Assembly (NCBI RefSeq): GCF_009663145.1
Contig: NZ_VKHR01000047.1
Location: 22 to 43,391 of the forward strand
Length of the DNA: 43,370 nt
Direction of reading: 5' to 3'
Source of the DNA: Shewanella sp. TC10
GTDB lineage: Bacteria; Pseudomonadota; Gammaproteobacteria; Enterobacterales; Shewanellaceae
Positions 24,811 through 34,659 of the stretch are shown in pieces (position 1 is the first letter of the stretch; each line of letters opens with the position of its first letter). Position numbers and translations under genes: made by a program. The notes under the pieces are model-generated. The model had not been told where the DNA came from, did not search any database, and saw only the letters and a list, made by a program, of their open reading frames with translations.

Positions 24811-26004
24811 CTATTCTTTTATATGGCTTAGGTAAAAACAGACAGGACTTTGAGCTTGTAGCGTGCTAATCACTTTTTCAGATAAAGTATCAATTTTGAT
24901 AGTTTCTACAATATTCACATCTTCATCGGTTAAACAGCGAAAAGACGCTTGGCCACCATGATCATTACAACTGTATATGTGTGGTTTTTTTGAATCCCGT
25001 GAAGTCATCATCACTTTGGCAATACAACCATCTGATAGCGTAACGATTGAACCTGGAGGATATATTCCAAGCACTTTAACTAGCACCTGAATAAGATCTT
25101 TATCATGCTTTCCAGCTCGAGTTTTGAACAAAGTGCCAAGCGCAACTTGAGGCGAACCTGTCTTCATCAATAAACCTGCATAGTCATTTGCCAGTGCAGC
25201 GATTTGAGTAAGCTTGGGAATTTTGATTTCGGTCAGTTTATTAGGGTATCCGCTACCATCAAGAAACTCATGGTGGTGCAGTACTATATCCAGCATTGGT
25301 TCAGGAAATAACCCACTCCTATCAAGCATTTCATAGCCCAGATTGGGATGAGTCTTCATATAATTGACTTCAACCTTTGTTAAATCGGTTCGCTTACGCC
25401 TTATAACATCAGGAATTTTTAGCTTACCCACATCATGAAACACACAACCTAGGGCTAAATCACGTAACTCACTGTGACTGAGTCCAATATTATTTGCCAT
25501 CATCATGGCTAACACAGCAACTGATACACTATGTTGAGTGATACTTGGCTCTTTCTCTACGCTGGTGACGAAAACTATTTCTGGTTGCTTGCTCTCACCA
25601 AGATGGGCCATTAACTGCTCTACCACAGTGGCAGATTCACGATACGAAACTTCTGGGTCGCTCACCACTTTACTAAAAGCAGGCCTTAAATCACTGGCGG
25701 CTTTATTGAATCTTTGCTGACTAGAGTGAACTGACTTTTTAATTGCCCCTTGGATATCAAACTCAGGAACCACTTCTTCAACTACAATTTCTTCAGCCTC
25801 ATCATTACTTTCTAATAAATGCATCCCACCTATAACGGTGACATAAGTAATATCTAAGCTATTAATTAATTCTATCTCTGCCTGAGAAGTGACAGGGACT
25901 TTATTTCTGAAAAAAGGATTATTGAACCACGACAGAGGCAGTTTGACCGTTAAGCCAACCACCAATTGCGACAAAGGTATATTTATTGATTCCGTTTTTG
26001 ACAC
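24811..26004 (-). CDS. HD-GYP cyclic-di-GMP phosphodiesterase with N-terminal DUF3391
   Basis: A 397-residue cytoplasmic enzyme predicted to hydrolyse c-di-GMP. The N-terminal ~130 residues are a DUF3391-like domain (LSQLVVGLTVKLPLSWFNNPFF). The HD-GYP domain has H190-D191 in FHDVGKLKIP and H244-H245-E246 in HHEFLDGSGYP, all metal ligands intact. The GYP motif supports activity. It starts at GTG with AAGG 9 bases upstream. The frame begins MSKTESINIPLSQL. The opposite activity, a GGDEF protein, is encoded at 37400-38632, but the two are not adjacent. No sensor or membrane segment is seen. Confidence 0.92.
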   Translation of the reverse strand: MSKTESINIPLSQLVVGLTVKLPLSWFNNPFFRNKVPVTSQAEIELINSLDITYVTVIGGMHLLESNDEAEEIVVEEVVPEFDIQGAIKKSVHSSQQRFNKAASDLRPAFSKVVSDPEVSYRESATVVEQLMAHLGESKQPEIVFVTSVEKEPSITQHSVSVAVLAMMMANNIGLSHSELRDLALGCVFHDVGKLKIPDVIRRKRTDLTKVEVNYMKTHPNLGYEMLDRSGLFPEPMLDIVLHHHEFLDGSGYPNKLTEIKIPKLTQIAALANDYAGLLMKTGSPQVALGTLFKTRAGKHDKDLIQVLVKVLGIYPPGSIVTLSDGCIAKVMMTSRDSKKPHIYSCNDHGGQASFRCLTDEDVNIVETIKIDTLSEKVISTLQAQSPVCFYLSHIKE

Positions 26005-26074
26005 TATGACTTACCTTCGAAATATCCATTTAATCTATTGGTAATAATAAACAGGCAAACTAAACCTGATCATT

Positions 26075-26743
26075 TTAATCTTTTACATTTTTGTCCGTTC
26101 TGTCATCACTATTTGGCGTTAACGGCTGTGACAAGGCACTGCTATTTCTTGGTCGATTGTAATGCTTAATGTGATGGTCATCGACTGCTTGTTCAATCAA
26201 TTGTTTACTATTATCGGCGACATTATCTAACTCTTCAGCTTGAGCGAGTTCTTTCGCACTTTCAGCTTGCTGATAATTGGTTTCTTTCTGCCAATCTTCA
26301 AAGTAATAATGCAGCCGTTTGGATTTCAGTAAATAAATACATGACCAAAAGATAAATAATGCATCTAATGCAAAGCTTACCCGAAACAAAAAGTCATCAT
26401 GCATAAGCCGTTGATTTAATATTATGGCATCGACTATTAATAATAGCCAAAGTCCGTATTTAATCTTATTAAATAAAGGCCTAGCAAACTGAGGCGCGCG
26501 TTTTCTTTCTGCAATGATTAACCCATAGATAATAACTGCGCCCACACCAGCCACTAATGCCATTAGAAAGTCAGTTTTGTCAGGATAAAATAACCTAACT
26601 AAACCTGACCGGTCATTAAACTGAGTGAGTGATGCAGCAAAGACACACCAGCCACGGGCAAGAAATATCAATATCAAATACAGAAATATGGGCGGTTTAA
26701 TGTGGCCTTTCTCATCTAGCCAAGTGATATTACTGAAATTCAC
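26075..26743 (-). CDS. DUF2919 inner-membrane protein (YfeZ-like)
   Basis: A 222-residue membrane protein with about four hydrophobic segments in the first 145 residues. The start WLDEKGHIKPPIFLYLILIFLARGW and FYPDKTDFLMALVAG match the DUF2919/YfeZ pattern. The remaining ~75 residues are a hydrophilic tail rich in Gln, Glu and Asn, longer than in E. coli YfeZ as I recall. No function is established. It lies between the ligA repeat array and the HD-GYP gene, 70 bases from the latter on the same strand. Confidence 0.8.
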   Translation of the reverse strand: MNFSNITWLDEKGHIKPPIFLYLILIFLARGWCVFAASLTQFNDRSGLVRLFYPDKTDFLMALVAGVGAVIIYGLIIAERKRAPQFARPLFNKIKYGLWLLLIVDAIILNQRLMHDDFLFRVSFALDALFIFWSCIYLLKSKRLHYYFEDWQKETNYQQAESAKELAQAEELDNVADNSKQLIEQAVDDHHIKHYNRPRNSSALSQPLTPNSDDRTDKNVKD

Positions 26744-26902
26744 TGAATACCTATTATTAGCGATTTAAATTTAAAAATCTGATGCTGGTGTAATACACAT
26801 GAGGGCAAAACCTCATAAAACAAGCAAGATGCCAAATCTAAACAGTAATATCACTGTAAATAACGCCCAAACCACTCATTTATGGTGCAGGAATTATTGC
26901 AC

Positions 26903-26958
26903 TGAGTTTTGAGTACTGAGTATTGAGTTCTGATTACTTAGTAATGAGTACTGACTTA
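26903..26958 (-). repeat. Eight degenerate copies of a 7-bp repeat reaching the ligA stop
   Basis: Seven-base units with consensus TGAGTAC run from 26903 to 26958 in register. The last unit (26952-26958) includes the ligA stop codon at 26956-26958. Two units are perfect TGAGTAC. The rest have one to three changes. Confidence 0.8.
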
Positions 26959-28962
26959 ACCATTCAATAAAGCCAAAAGCTGCTCTTCATCCATGATTTT
27001 TATCCCTAAATCTTGCGCTTTAGCAAGCTTAGAACCAGCAGCTTCACCCGCCACAAGACAATCTGTATTTTTAGATACGCTACCCGCGACTTTGGCGCCC
27101 ATAGCTTGCAGCTGTGCTTTGGCGTCATTGCGGTTTAACTGAGTTAAGGTGCCAGTTAATACCCATGTTTGACCTTTAAGGCTTAACTCTGCTTCATCAA
27201 CAGATTCAATAGCAGGCCAATTAACTCCTGCTTCAATGAGTTTGTCGATCACCTCTAGGTTGTGGGGTTGAGCGAAAAAGTGAGAAATATGCTTAGCGAC
27301 AATTGCGCCCACATCATCAACTTCCATTAACTCATCCACATTTGCAGCTTTAATTGCTTCTAAAGTTTTATAATGGCTGGCTAGGTTTGCAGCAGTGGCC
27401 TCACCGACTTCACGAATGCCTAAGGCATAAATAAAACGCGATAAAGTCGTCGTTTTAGCATCATCAATTGCGGCTATTAATTTGGTTGCCGACTTCATTG
27501 CCATACGCTCGAGCATGGTTACCATTGAAGCAGTGATGGTAAATAATTCTGCTGGGCTTTGAACTAACTCTTTATCAATTAATTGCTCAACAACTTTGTC
27601 GCCCATACCATCAATATTAAGTGCTTTACGTGAGGCAAAATGTTTAATTGCTTCTTTACGTTGCGCTTCACAAAACAAGCCGCCACTACAACGTGCTACC
27701 GCTTCACCTTCAAGACGCTCCACTAAGCTTTGACACACAGGGCATTCTGACGGGAAGGTAATATCTTTAGCATCTTCAGGGCGTTTTTCAGGTACTATTG
27801 CCACAATTTGCGGTATGACATCACCCGCTCGGCGAATGATCACTGTGTCGCCTACTTTGACGCCTAATCGAGCAATTTCATCTGCGTTATGTAATGTGGC
27901 ATTAGAGACTGTGACACCACCTACAAACACAGGTTTAAGGCGCGCAACAGGAGTAACAGCACCGGTTCGACCTACCTGAAAATCAACTTCTTCAAGTAAA
28001 GTCATCTCTTCTTGAGCAGGGAATTTATAGGCAATAGCCCAGCGTGGTGCCCGCGCAACAAAACCTAAAGTGGATTGTTTAGCGATATCATTGACTTTAA
28101 TCACTACGCCATCGATCTCATAGGATAAAGCCGAACGTCTTGCCATGATGTCAGCATAATAGGCAAAGACTTCAGGTAAAGTGCTGCACACTTTCACTTC
28201 TTGACTTAATGGTAACCCCCAATCTTTTAACTGGTTTAATTGACCGAAATGACTGTCAGCTAAAGGTGTGTCTTCCCCTTCAACCACGCCTAATGCGTAA
28301 GCATAAAAACCCAATGCACGAGTGGCGGTAATTTTACTGTCTAACTGGCGCAAGCTACCTGCCGCTGCATTTCGTGGGTTAACAAAAGCCTTTTCACCTT
28401 TAGTTAATTGGCGCTCGTTTAAAGCATCAAAAGCTGCTTTAGGCATGATAACTTCACCGCGAACTTCTAAAAGCTCAGGAAAATTGTCACCACGAAGCTT
28501 TAGCGGTACAGAATTAATAGTACGCACATTATCAGTAATATCCTCACCCACAGCGCCATCACCGCGAGTTGCAGCACGCTCAAGTACTCCATTGCGGTAT
28601 AAAATACTCACAGCTAAACCATCAAGTTTTGGCTCACAACAATAACTCACGGTATCGACTTTGTCGGTAATACGTTTATTGAACGCTTCAAAGTCAGCTT
28701 CTTCAAATGCGTTATCTAAACTAAGCATAGGTTTAAGGTGAGTAATTTGATCAAACTTAGCCAAAGGTGCGCCGCCTACTCTTTGAGTCGGAGAATCGCT
28801 ACTTACAAGCTCTGGGTGCGCTGTTTCAATGGCGATTAAGCGTTGCATTAATCGGTCATATTCAGCATCTGGAATGCTAGGCGCATCATCAACATAATAT
28901 CGGATGTTGTGGCTGTGAAGTTCAGTACTGATCTGCTGTAGTTCGGTTTTAATGTCTTGCAT
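26956..28962 (-). CDS. ligA: NAD-dependent DNA ligase
   Basis: Seals nicks between Okazaki fragments and in repair, using NAD. The protein has about 668 residues, the usual length. Counting from an alternative ATG four codons upstream (28974), the adenylation Lys is K116 in CEPKLDG. The OB fold and a zinc finger (CPVC, then C-x4-FC in ARCSGGLFC) follow, then helix-hairpin-helix motifs around 450-580, and a C-terminal BRCT domain ending EEQLLALLNG. The start at 28962 gives the same N-terminal length as the E. coli enzyme. Neither ATG has a strong ribosome site, so the call is not firm. It is the last gene of smc-zipA-ligA, separated from zipA by a GC-rich hairpin, with a 7-bp repeat at its stop. 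Confidence 0.96.
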   Translation of the reverse strand: MQDIKTELQQISTELHSHNIRYYVDDAPSIPDAEYDRLMQRLIAIETAHPELVSSDSPTQRVGGAPLAKFDQITHLKPMLSLDNAFEEADFEAFNKRITDKVDTVSYCCEPKLDGLAVSILYRNGVLERAATRGDGAVGEDITDNVRTINSVPLKLRGDNFPELLEVRGEVIMPKAAFDALNERQLTKGEKAFVNPRNAAAGSLRQLDSKITATRALGFYAYALGVVEGEDTPLADSHFGQLNQLKDWGLPLSQEVKVCSTLPEVFAYYADIMARRSALSYEIDGVVIKVNDIAKQSTLGFVARAPRWAIAYKFPAQEEMTLLEEVDFQVGRTGAVTPVARLKPVFVGGVTVSNATLHNADEIARLGVKVGDTVIIRRAGDVIPQIVAIVPEKRPEDAKDITFPSECPVCQSLVERLEGEAVARCSGGLFCEAQRKEAIKHFASRKALNIDGMGDKVVEQLIDKELVQSPAELFTITASMVTMLERMAMKSATKLIAAIDDAKTTTLSRFIYALGIREVGEATAANLASHYKTLEAIKAANVDELMEVDDVGAIVAKHISHFFAQPHNLEVIDKLIEAGVNWPAIESVDEAELSLKGQTWVLTGTLTQLNRNDAKAQLQAMGAKVAGSVSKNTDCLVAGEAAGSKLAKAQDLGIKIMDEEQLLALLNG

Positions 28963-28987
28963 AAAATCACTCATCTAAAGACAAATA

Positions 28988-29005
28988 AGGCCGCAAGCGC
29001 GGCCT
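28988..29005 (-). terminator. GC-rich hairpin between zipA and ligA
   Basis: Arms AGGCCGC (28988-28994) and GCGGCCT (28999-29005) with a 4-base loop. On the minus strand TATTTGTCTTT follows, a weak T-run, then ligA. It may attenuate transcription from zipA into ligA. Confidence 0.65.
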
Positions 29006-29031
29006 CATTTAAAAGTTGAATCAATTAAGGT

Positions 29032-30171
29032 TTATGATACTGCCCTAATTCTAGCTAAATATTGTTGTTTATTGGTTTCTGTCCAAGCTAAACGTTTGTC
29101 ATCCATCACTTCTGCACCTAGGTCATCAGCCAGTTGCTGCGCTGAGTTAAGCATAATAGAGAAGTTCATTAATGGATCGCCATGACAAGGAAGCGTCATA
29201 AATAGCACCACGCCTTGGGTTACAAATTGTTCCATGTTATCAGGGTCAAATACACCTGGCTTTAACATGTTAGCCATTGAAAACAGCACTTTGCCATTTC
29301 CAGCATTATCTAAATGGCGGTGGAAAATATCCATATCGCCAAACTTAAAGTTTAATGACAATAGACATGGCAATAATTCAGCACCATGTAACTGCTCACC
29401 TTCGCGGGCAACCACATGTAGTACCAATACATCTTGAGGATCGCCTAATGGCTCTTCAGCTTCTTTTACTGGCTCAGCTGTAACTGACTTTGCAACTGGC
29501 GCAGTCTGTTCTACTTGAGGTTCTGCACCAAATTCAGAAGATGCTTCTGCTACTAATGCTGGCTCTTGATCAACAAAGGTCTCTGTGGATTGTTGCTGAA
29601 TAGTTTGAGGATCAGCTTGGGCAACTGATGGCTGAGATGACTCGAAACTATCTTCAGCAAACAACGCTTGTTGAGTTGGAATATGTGGCTCAATGGTTGG
29701 CGCTACCGTATCAATGATAGGTTCTGCTGTTGGCTGAGGCTCTGCTGCTTGAGAATGTATAGGAGCTTGATTTTCAGTGCCACCAGCCTGCAATACTGGT
29801 TCTGTGCGCCCAGGATTGTAGCTAGGAGCTTGAGCATTAACTGCTGATTGATTTTGTAACCCAATGCCTTTTTTAGAGCCCGCTTCATTGACTTCAACAT
29901 CGTTATGAGCAGACAGAGGCTGCATTGCTGGCGCTTGCTCTGTGTCGCTGTTTGGTTCATTTTCATTTTTAACGCGTCTGACTTCACCAATACCGTCAGC
30001 ATCAAAACCTTGAGAATCTCGCTGTTGTGATTGTTCTTTATAAAACCCTGTCATTGGGTTGTCTTTGAGGGTTTTAGGTTGTTGTTTACGAATTGACCAA
30101 AAACCATGAACTAGTACTGCGATAATTGCTATTGCACCTAGTACAAACAAAACCAGTTGAAAATCTTCCAT
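29032..30171 (-). CDS. zipA: Cell division protein ZipA
   Basis: Anchors FtsZ filaments to the inner membrane in the early divisome. The 379-residue protein has a single N-terminal membrane segment at about 5-25 (LVLFVLGAIAIIAVLVHGFW) followed by basic residues. A long Pro/Gln/Glu-rich linker to about 235 follows. The C-terminal FtsZ-binding domain begins near VLVLHVVAREGEQLHGAEL and includes FSMANMLKPGVFD and TQGVVLFMTLP. AGGG sits 6 bases before ATG. It starts 20 bases after smc on the same strand, so they are almost certainly co-transcribed. Confidence 0.96.
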   Translation of the reverse strand: MEDFQLVLFVLGAIAIIAVLVHGFWSIRKQQPKTLKDNPMTGFYKEQSQQRDSQGFDADGIGEVRRVKNENEPNSDTEQAPAMQPLSAHNDVEVNEAGSKKGIGLQNQSAVNAQAPSYNPGRTEPVLQAGGTENQAPIHSQAAEPQPTAEPIIDTVAPTIEPHIPTQQALFAEDSFESSQPSVAQADPQTIQQQSTETFVDQEPALVAEASSEFGAEPQVEQTAPVAKSVTAEPVKEAEEPLGDPQDVLVLHVVAREGEQLHGAELLPCLLSLNFKFGDMDIFHRHLDNAGNGKVLFSMANMLKPGVFDPDNMEQFVTQGVVLFMTLPCHGDPLMNFSIMLNSAQQLADDLGAEVMDDKRLAWTETNKQQYLARIRAVS

Positions 30172-30191
30172 TGGTGACCCTGTAATCCTGT

Positions 30192-33100
30192 TTATTCCGC
30201 GTCGGCAAGTGCCACCGCTTCATCGATATCTACTGCGACTATACGTGAAACTCCAGGTTCATGCATAGTGACACCTATTAATTGATCAGCCATTTCCATA
30301 GTAATTTTATTGTGGCTGATATAAACAAACTGCACACTCTGTGACATCTCTTTTAGTAAGCGACAAAAGCGCTCAACATTGGCATCATCTAGAGGTGCAT
30401 CAACTTCATCTAGCATACAAAAAGGTGCTGGATTCAGTCTAAATATGGCAAATACTAATGATAAAGCGGTTAACGCTTTTTCTCCACCACTAAGAAGGTG
30501 AATTGTACTATTCTTCTTACCTGGTGGTTGCGCCATAATTGTCACACCCGTTTCGAGTAAATCATCATCAGTTAACGCAAGGTAAGCCTTACCTCCACCA
30601 AAGACTTTTGGAAACAGTTTTGATAAGTCAGCATTCACCGCATCATATGTGATTTTAAATCGACTTCGAGTTTCCTTATCGATTTTACGGATGGCTTCTT
30701 CAAGACTCGCTAAACCTTTATTTAAATCATCATCTTGATTATCTAAATAAGCTTTACGTTCGCTCTGCTGCTCAAACTCTTCAATTGCGGCAAGGTTAAT
30801 CGCCCCTAAATGACTGATTCTTGCTCGTACTTTATCAAGTTTTTTTTGCCAAACACTGACTTTGGCAGCTTCAGGGATCTGTTTTAGCACCGCCTGAATA
30901 TTTATCTGTTGTTCTTCAAGTAATTGGTACTGGCCATTGGCCTGACCTTTTAAACCTTCACGACGTAACTTTAACCCGCTGAGCTTTTGAGTCAAGTCTT
31001 GAAGGCCACCAAGCTGTTGTTTTTGAATCAATACCGCACTATCTAGTCGAGTTTGTAACTCTGCCTGTTGAGTGCGATTTGAATTTAACAATTGTTGCTT
31101 TGCTTGCTGGATGTCTAATTGCTTTGAGAGTTGCTGCTGCAGTTGCTCAAGCTGTTTATCACCTAAACTTTCGTTACTTTGTTGCTGAGATAAGTTCAGC
31201 TGATTAATTTGCTCAACTAATCGTTCGCATTGCTGCTGCTGTTGAACTAATTGAGCTTGGGTGACTGCAGCTTTAGTTTGTAAATTTTGTAATTGCTGAC
31301 GAATTTGCCCCACGTCTCTGTCATGTTGACTGCGTTTGGTTTTAAATTCGCGCAATTGATTACTGGCAGTTTGCCAGTCTTGATTGGCTTTTTGCTGCTC
31401 AGACAGTTGTTGTTTATGCAGGTTGTTAAGCTGCTCAGCCTCAAGAGTTAATTGCTCAATTTGTTGCTTGGCAACAGATATTTGCTTCACACAACTTGCG
31501 ACTTGCTCATCAAGAGTCACTCTTCTACGCTGATTTAGCTGTTGCTGCTTTAACAAACTTTGGCTTTGGGCATCGAGCTTACTGCACTCAAGTTGCATTT
31601 GATGACATTTAGCTTGAGAAGCAGACATTTGTGCATGGACATCAGCCACTTGTTGAGTAAGTTCACTCACAGATACTTGTTCACTCACTAACTGAGCTTG
31701 TAATTCATCGATTTGAACAGATAGCTGCTGGCGCTCATTTTTCAAAGCAAGTTCTGACTGCTTACCTTCAGTTTTACTGATAACAAAGCCGTGACCTAAT
31801 AAGTAACCATCTTTACTGGCAACGATAGCCGAATTATCTTTTACTGCAGTGGTTTCAAGTAAACGTTTAGCTTGGTTGATATCTTCTGCCCAAATCACAT
31901 GAGATAACCAAGGGTTAAGATTGACCGGTGCGCTGAATTGCTCAGTTAAACCCGCAAGTGAATCATCAATGGTAAAACCTAAATCACCATTGGCGTCATT
32001 CGCATCAGCGCTCAACACTCTAGTATTTAATACACCTTGAAGCACCAGCTCAACAGCCTGCTCCCAACCTGGGGTGACTTCAATAACTTGCCAAAGCGCT
32101 TTGCTGTCATCAGGCTCATTGTTGCTTAACCACTGGTCAATTAACTCATGCCTGGCAGTTATTGATGTTAAGTGCTGCTTATTTTGCTGATATTGCTCAC
32201 TCACTTGTTGTAAATTAGCTTGTTTGTCTTCTAACTCTTCAGTGAGTTGATGCTTTATCTCATCTTCTATTTCAAGTTGTTGCGTAAGGCCACTGATCTG
32301 CGCATCTAACTGGGTTAATTCAGTTTGACTATTTTCATCAGTATTGTGTTGCTGCTCGGCTTTTAGCTCAATTAATTGCTGTTGCTGCTGAGATAAAGAT
32401 AATTGTTGATGCTGCAGTTTATTCTGGGTTAATGCCGCTTCCATTTTGGCATTAGAGGCCGCATCTGATAACACACTTAAATGTTGTTGTAAGTCTGCCG
32501 CACTCTCATCAATATCATGTAACTGTTCATCTATGATTTGCAGCTCATCCTCGCTAAGCGCTAGTGATGGCGTTAACTGAGCAACCTCAGCTTTAAACTG
32601 CTGCTCTTGAATCGTCAGCGTCTGCAATTCTTCAGTCGCTAACTTTTGCTGACTGATAAATTCTTGTAGCTGTTTCTCAAGTTGTGAGTCTTGTTGCTGC
32701 TGATGCTTTAATTGTTGTTCTAGTTTAGCGATTTCAGTGCCAGCTTGATAAAACTGAGTCACCAAATTTTGTTCTGAATCAGATAAATCAGCTAATTGGG
32801 CTTTTAATTGGGTCAAGGTCAGTTCGGTGCTTTCACCATCGGCATTAGCTGATGCGATATTCACATCAAGTTGCTGCATTTCTTTATCAATCACACCCGT
32901 TTGATTTTGCAGTTCTTGATAACGCATCACTAGCAACTGTGAATGTAAATCTCGTTCTTGCTGTTTTAACTCGCGGTACTGCTTTGCAGCTTGAGCTTGT
33001 TGATCTAATTTTTCTAATTGACTACCAAGTTCTAACCGAATGTCACTTAATCGCTCAAGGTTTTCTCGAGTATGACGAATACGGTTTTCGGTTTCGCGGC

Positions 33101-33629
33101 GACGCTCTTTGTAACGAGATATTCCGGCGGCTTCTTCAATAAAGACTCGAAGTTCTTGAGGCTTAGATTCAATTAGCCTTGAAATGGTACCTTGCTCAAT
33201 AATGGCGTAACTGCGTGGTCCAAGCCCTGTACCCATAAATAGGTCGGTAATATCTTTACGTCGACATTTCTGACCATTTAAATAATAATTCGAATCACCT
33301 TCTCGACTCACTTGACGCTTAACTGAAATCTCTTGATAACTGGCATATTGACCAGATAATCTACCATCTAGGTTTTCAAAACTAAGCTCGATACTGGCGA
33401 CAGATACAGGCTTACGGGCGCTTGAACCGTTAAAAATAACGTCCATCATCGAGTCGCCACGTAAATGCTTGGCACTACTTTCCCCTAACACCCAACGAAC
33501 AGCATCAATCACATTGGATTTTCCACAGCCGTTCGGACCAATAATGGCCGTTAAAGGTTGGTTAAAGGGAATTTTGGTGGGGTCAACAAACGACTTAAAG
33601 CCAGCAAGTTTTATTTGTTTTAATCGCAT
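30192..33629 (-). CDS. smc: Chromosome partition protein SMC
   Basis: ATPase that compacts and helps segregate the chromosome with ScpA and ScpB. The 1145-residue protein has Walker A GPNGCGKSN at 31-39, a first coiled coil and a hinge around 500-620. A second coil is followed by the signature LLSGGEKALTALSLVFAIF and Walker B FCMLDEVDAPLDDANV at about 1046-1085. It carries an SMC, not a MukB, head. The coils are unusually rich in Gln, with runs of four to five Q. scpA and scpB are not in the window. The leader is 186 bases, divergent from cysZ. There is no strong Shine-Dalgarno sequence. It is first in smc-zipA-ligA. Confidence 0.96.
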   Translation of the reverse strand: MRLKQIKLAGFKSFVDPTKIPFNQPLTAIIGPNGCGKSNVIDAVRWVLGESSAKHLRGDSMMDVIFNGSSARKPVSVASIELSFENLDGRLSGQYASYQEISVKRQVSREGDSNYYLNGQKCRRKDITDLFMGTGLGPRSYAIIEQGTISRLIESKPQELRVFIEEAAGISRYKERRRETENRIRHTRENLERLSDIRLELGSQLEKLDQQAQAAKQYRELKQQERDLHSQLLVMRYQELQNQTGVIDKEMQQLDVNIASANADGESTELTLTQLKAQLADLSDSEQNLVTQFYQAGTEIAKLEQQLKHQQQQDSQLEKQLQEFISQQKLATEELQTLTIQEQQFKAEVAQLTPSLALSEDELQIIDEQLHDIDESAADLQQHLSVLSDAASNAKMEAALTQNKLQHQQLSLSQQQQQLIELKAEQQHNTDENSQTELTQLDAQISGLTQQLEIEDEIKHQLTEELEDKQANLQQVSEQYQQNKQHLTSITARHELIDQWLSNNEPDDSKALWQVIEVTPGWEQAVELVLQGVLNTRVLSADANDANGDLGFTIDDSLAGLTEQFSAPVNLNPWLSHVIWAEDINQAKRLLETTAVKDNSAIVASKDGYLLGHGFVISKTEGKQSELALKNERQQLSVQIDELQAQLVSEQVSVSELTQQVADVHAQMSASQAKCHQMQLECSKLDAQSQSLLKQQQLNQRRRVTLDEQVASCVKQISVAKQQIEQLTLEAEQLNNLHKQQLSEQQKANQDWQTASNQLREFKTKRSQHDRDVGQIRQQLQNLQTKAAVTQAQLVQQQQQCERLVEQINQLNLSQQQSNESLGDKQLEQLQQQLSKQLDIQQAKQQLLNSNRTQQAELQTRLDSAVLIQKQQLGGLQDLTQKLSGLKLRREGLKGQANGQYQLLEEQQINIQAVLKQIPEAAKVSVWQKKLDKVRARISHLGAINLAAIEEFEQQSERKAYLDNQDDDLNKGLASLEEAIRKIDKETRSRFKITYDAVNADLSKLFPKVFGGGKAYLALTDDDLLETGVTIMAQPPGKKNSTIHLLSGGEKALTALSLVFAIFRLNPAPFCMLDEVDAPLDDANVERFCRLLKEMSQSVQFVYISHNKITMEMADQLIGVTMHEPGVSRIVAVDIDEAVALADAE

Positions 33630-33815
33630 TTTGCTTGTGTGGTCGTCCGTAAGGATGAAAGATAATCAATTAGTCTGACAAAGACATTTTACTAACTTTA
33701 CCAATCACGCTGCATTTTGTAACGATTTTTATGACTTAAACACACTTTAAGGCTTGTTTTCCGACCAATGCATCACCACAATCAGTAATAAGCAGTTTTT
33801 TCAAGGACGTATTAG

Positions 33816-34580
33816 ATGGCAGTCAAACCCGTAAAAAGTGGCGTTAACTATTTTATTGATGGCTTTAAGCTGATAAAACAGCCAGGCCTTCGTACCTTTG
33901 TATTCATTCCTTTAATGGTTAACTTGGTGTTATTTTCAACCGCTATTTATTTTGCTGTGGGCAAATTAGATGAGCTTTTTGGCTGGATGAACAGCCAAAT
34001 TCCTGAATATCTTACCTGGCTTAACTTCTTTCTATGGCCGCTGGCAATTATTAGCTTATTGGTAGTGATGTCATTTGTATTTAGCTCAGTGATGAACTGG
34101 ATTGCCGCACCATTTAATGGCTTATTGGCTGAAAAAGTCGAAATGCACCTAACAGGCAAGTCATTAAACTCTGGCACGACTATCGACTTAATCAAAGATC
34201 TGCCTCGTATTCTTGGCCGAGAATGGATAAAACTTAAATACTATTTGCCACGAGCATTAATCTTTTTAGTTTTATTTATCGTTCCTGTGGTTGGCCAAAC
34301 CGCTGCGCCGATTTTATGGTTTTTGTTTAGTGCTTGGATGATGGCGATTCAGTATTGTGATTTCCCGTTTGATAATCACAAGGTACCATTTAACGATATG
34401 AAATTTGCTTTAAGTCAAACTAAAGGCACCAGCTATACCTTTGGCGCAACCGTGACATTATTTTCGATGATCCCGATTGTTAACTTCATCGTGATGCCAG
34501 TGGCCATTTGTGGCGCTACAGCCATGTGGGTTGACAAATATCGTGAAGCTTACAAACACCCTGAGATAGCACCTGAATAA
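33816..34580 (+). CDS. cysZ: CysZ sulfate transporter
   Basis: Inner-membrane protein for high-affinity sulfate uptake feeding cysteine synthesis. The 254-residue length is typical. It has hydrophobic segments near 27-48 and 70-95 and two in 145-220. Recognisable family text includes SGVNYFIDGFKLIKQPGLR, NWIAAPFNGLLAEKVE, QYCDFPFDNHK and VNFIVMPVAICGATAMW. AAGGA lies 8 bases before ATG. cysK is encoded about 5.5 kb to the right, so the two sulfur genes are close but not in one operon. The gene is divergent from smc and ends at a clear terminator. Confidence 0.95.
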   Translation: MAVKPVKSGVNYFIDGFKLIKQPGLRTFVFIPLMVNLVLFSTAIYFAVGKLDELFGWMNSQIPEYLTWLNFFLWPLAIISLLVVMSFVFSSVMNWIAAPFNGLLAEKVEMHLTGKSLNSGTTIDLIKDLPRILGREWIKLKYYLPRALIFLVLFIVPVVGQTAAPILWFLFSAWMMAIQYCDFPFDNHKVPFNDMKFALSQTKGTSYTFGATVTLFSMIPIVNFIVMPVAICGATAMWVDKYREAYKHPEIAPE

Positions 34581-34614
34581 GTTTTAAAAACCACTTCATT
34601 AGAAATGAGTAAAC

Positions 34615-34640
34615 GCCCTGACTTCACGTTGGGGCTTTTT
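34615..34640 (+). terminator. cysZ terminator
   Basis: Arms GCCCTGAC (34615-34622) and GTTGGGGC (34628-34635), an 8-bp stem with two G-T pairs and a 5-base loop, then five T. It lies 34 bases past the cysZ stop. Confidence 0.85.
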
Positions 34641-34659
34641 ATTGCGCTAAATTCTCGAT

